From assembly GCA_027069645.1 (NCBI GenBank), contig JALXEI010000095.1, positions 1-7,176 of the forward strand: a stretch of 7,176 nt of DNA. The letters run 5' to 3'. The notes beneath the pieces are model-generated. The model was not told the DNA's origin and did no database searches. It saw nothing but the letters and a program-made list of their open reading frames with translations. The position numbers and the translations under genes were made by a program. The stretch comes from Hyphomicrobiales bacterium (GTDB lineage Bacteria; Pseudomonadota; Alphaproteobacteria; Rhizobiales; JAKIUO01). This document shows, in pieces, positions 6,504-7,176 of the stretch (position 1 is the stretch's first letter; each line of letters opens with the position of its first letter).

Positions 6504-6568
6504 TTGCCGCAAGCTGCGAATCAGGCGAGAAGGCTTCATCCTGCTTCGACACTGATCACGCATTTCAG

Positions 6569-6644
<76 letters not shown>

Positions 6645-6689
6645 CCTCAAACCCCCAAGGGCTGGGCGGTTTGAGGGATCTGGATTTTT
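6645..6689 (+). terminator. Hairpin after tRNA-Ala, probable terminator
   Basis: CCTCAAACC (6645-6653) pairs perfectly with GGTTTGAGG (6668-6676), with a further CCC/GGG pairing inside. It begins at the base after the tRNA CCA. A run of five T (6685-6689) follows 8 bases after the stem, and seven T lie at 6704-6710. The distance to the T run makes it a less than ideal intrinsic terminator, but position and stem length favour 3'-end formation. Confidence 0.55.
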
Positions 6690-6700
6690 CAGGAATTTGA

Positions 6701-6750
6701 CTGTTTTTTTACGGGGATTTCAAAGAGATTCCAAAAATAGTAAAAAACAG
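6701..6750. repeat. AT-rich inverted repeat
   Basis: CTGTTTTTTTAC (6701-6712) and GTAAAAAACAG (6740-6750) form an 11-bp inverted repeat differing by one T, around a 27-base spacer. The right arm overlaps the palindrome ACAGCTGT (6747-6754). The surrounding stretch is richer in A+T than the genes and contains no reading frame of note. It could be a back-up terminator for the tRNA, working in either direction, or a remnant of mobile DNA. Confidence 0.5.
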
Positions 6751-6786
6751 CTGTATTTTCAAAAGCACTCCCATAAGCGCACCGTG

Positions 6787-6848
6787 TATGTGACCTGCCC
6801 CCCGAAAAACCACTGGGGTTTTGGAGGGATTACCCCAGGTTCGTCATA
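6787..6848. repeat. Long imperfect palindrome resembling an IS-type end
   Basis: TATG-TG-ACCTG (6787-6797) is answered by CAGGT-TCGT-CATA (6836-6848), and within it AAAACC-5-GGTTTT (6806-6822) and CTGGGG/CCCCAG (6813-6818, 6833-6838) give alternative inner hairpins. The stretch beginning TGACCTGCCCCCC at 6791 resembles a terminal repeat of IS3-family elements. No coding sequence is present. It may be a remnant of an older insertion, a palindromic repeat unit, or a folded RNA end; the sequence alone does not decide. Confidence 0.4.
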
Positions 6849-6856
6849 TCAGCAGC

Positions 6857-7176
6857 TGAGCTGGTCCCACATTCCTGGACAGTCTTGCAGCTAAGTTAAG
6901 GTGTATTCCGGTGTTTGATCATGCTGCCAATTTCTCTTGTCTATTGCTCCAGTAAGCCTCACGAGGCGTTTGGCCGTCAAGCGATGAATGTGGTCGCTCG
7001 CTGTTATAAAAACCGAGCCAGTCTCCGATCACTTTCCGCGCCACCAAACCGTCTGTCAGCTCAAATAGATAGACCGCTTCATATTTCAGGGAGCGCCACA
7101 GACGCTCGATGAAAATATTGTCGATGCAACGGCCCCGCCCGTCCATCGAAATCCTGATCCCGGCTTTTTTCAGAAC
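6857..7176 (-). mobile_element. IS3-family insertion sequence, right end (partial)
   Basis: The element runs off the right edge, so its left end, the first orf and most of the transposase are not seen. The inner boundary is put at 6857, where TGAGCTGGTCCCACATTCCT begins: it starts TGA, carries the CCC of IS3-type terminal repeats and lies 62 bases beyond the transposase stop, a usual distance. The target duplication would then be AGC at 6854-6856 (or a base longer), which needs the other end to confirm. The boundary is inference; the family comes from the protein. Confidence 0.6.
6919..7176 (-). CDS. IS3-family transposase OrfB, C-terminal 85 residues
   Basis: The visible part is the end of the DDE (rve-type) integrase core. 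The first residues in the window, VLKKAGIRISMDGRGRCIDN, hold the S-M-x-G-x-G-x-x-x-D-N motif that precedes the catalytic glutamate. That Glu is residue 24 of the visible part, in DNIFIERLWRSLKYE, and the Lys seven residues later (31) is the family's conserved partner. WLGFYNSERPHSSLDG and TPREAYW at 53-76 are the typical tail. The reading frame is intact to its TGA. The two catalytic Asp residues and the start lie outside the window. In IS3 elements OrfB is normally made as OrfAB by -1 frameshifting, so this may not be an independent product. An ATG at 7146 is internal and not a real start. Confidence 0.93.
   Translation of the reverse strand, partial: VLKKAGIRISMDGRGRCIDNIFIERLWRSLKYEAVYLFELTDGLVARKVIGDWLGFYNSERPHSSLDGQTPREAYWSNRQEKLAA

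Noticed and set aside
5857..6552. Upstream extension of the aroA frame, 232 open codons on the minus strand
   Set aside because: It overlaps the FYDLN-acid gene antisense, crosses the divergent promoter region, and shows no EPSP synthase homology before MSHNDARPV. It is an open frame by chance.
6645..6856. Possible integrated element using the tRNA-Ala 3' end as attachment site
   Set aside because: No integrase gene and no second copy of the tRNA 3' end are visible; the only mobile gene is an IS3-type transposase, which does not use tRNA attachment sites.

Overview
The window is a stretch of chromosome from an alphaproteobacterium. Three things point there: the gene order aroA-cmk-rpsA-ihfB-lapA on one strand, a divergent FYDLN-acid (TIGR02300-type) gene beside aroA, and the protein sequences themselves (class II, CP4-like AroA; S1 with the alphaproteobacterial-type acidic/lysine tail). 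Genus cannot be fixed from the sequence.

Layout. From about 5856 down to position 1 all genes run on the minus strand. In transcription order they are aroA (EPSP synthase), cmk (CMP kinase), rpsA (ribosomal protein S1), sppA (short-type S49 signal peptide peptidase), ihfB (IHF beta subunit) and the first 36 codons of a LapA-domain membrane protein cut by the window edge. aroA and cmk are 27 bases apart and probably co-transcribed. A likely terminator follows cmk, then comes a 331-base hairpin-rich leader before rpsA. A strong intrinsic terminator with a perfect 13-bp stem closes rpsA, so sppA must have its own promoter. A 163-base gap separates sppA from ihfB, and 72 bases separate ihfB from lapA.

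On the plus strand, divergent from aroA across a 159-base region with three TTGACA boxes, lies a small zinc-ribbon protein with an acidic tail (FYDLN-acid family, function unknown). It is followed by a tRNA-Ala(GGC) gene with a recognisable promoter and a downstream hairpin. The right edge, from about 6857, is the 3' end of an IS3-family insertion sequence pointing leftward; the rest of its transposase lies outside the window. Between tRNA and IS are an AT-rich inverted repeat and an IS-end-like palindrome that may be remains of older mobile DNA.

Together the block couples aromatic amino-acid synthesis (aroA), nucleotide supply (cmk), translation initiation (rpsA, tRNA-Ala), envelope proteolysis (sppA, LapA) and nucleoid architecture (ihfB): a housekeeping region. 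I found no convincing new system. The points most worth a second look are the structured rpsA leader, the uncharacterised FYDLN-acid protein with its shared divergent promoter region, and the layered mobile-DNA traces downstream of the tRNA.
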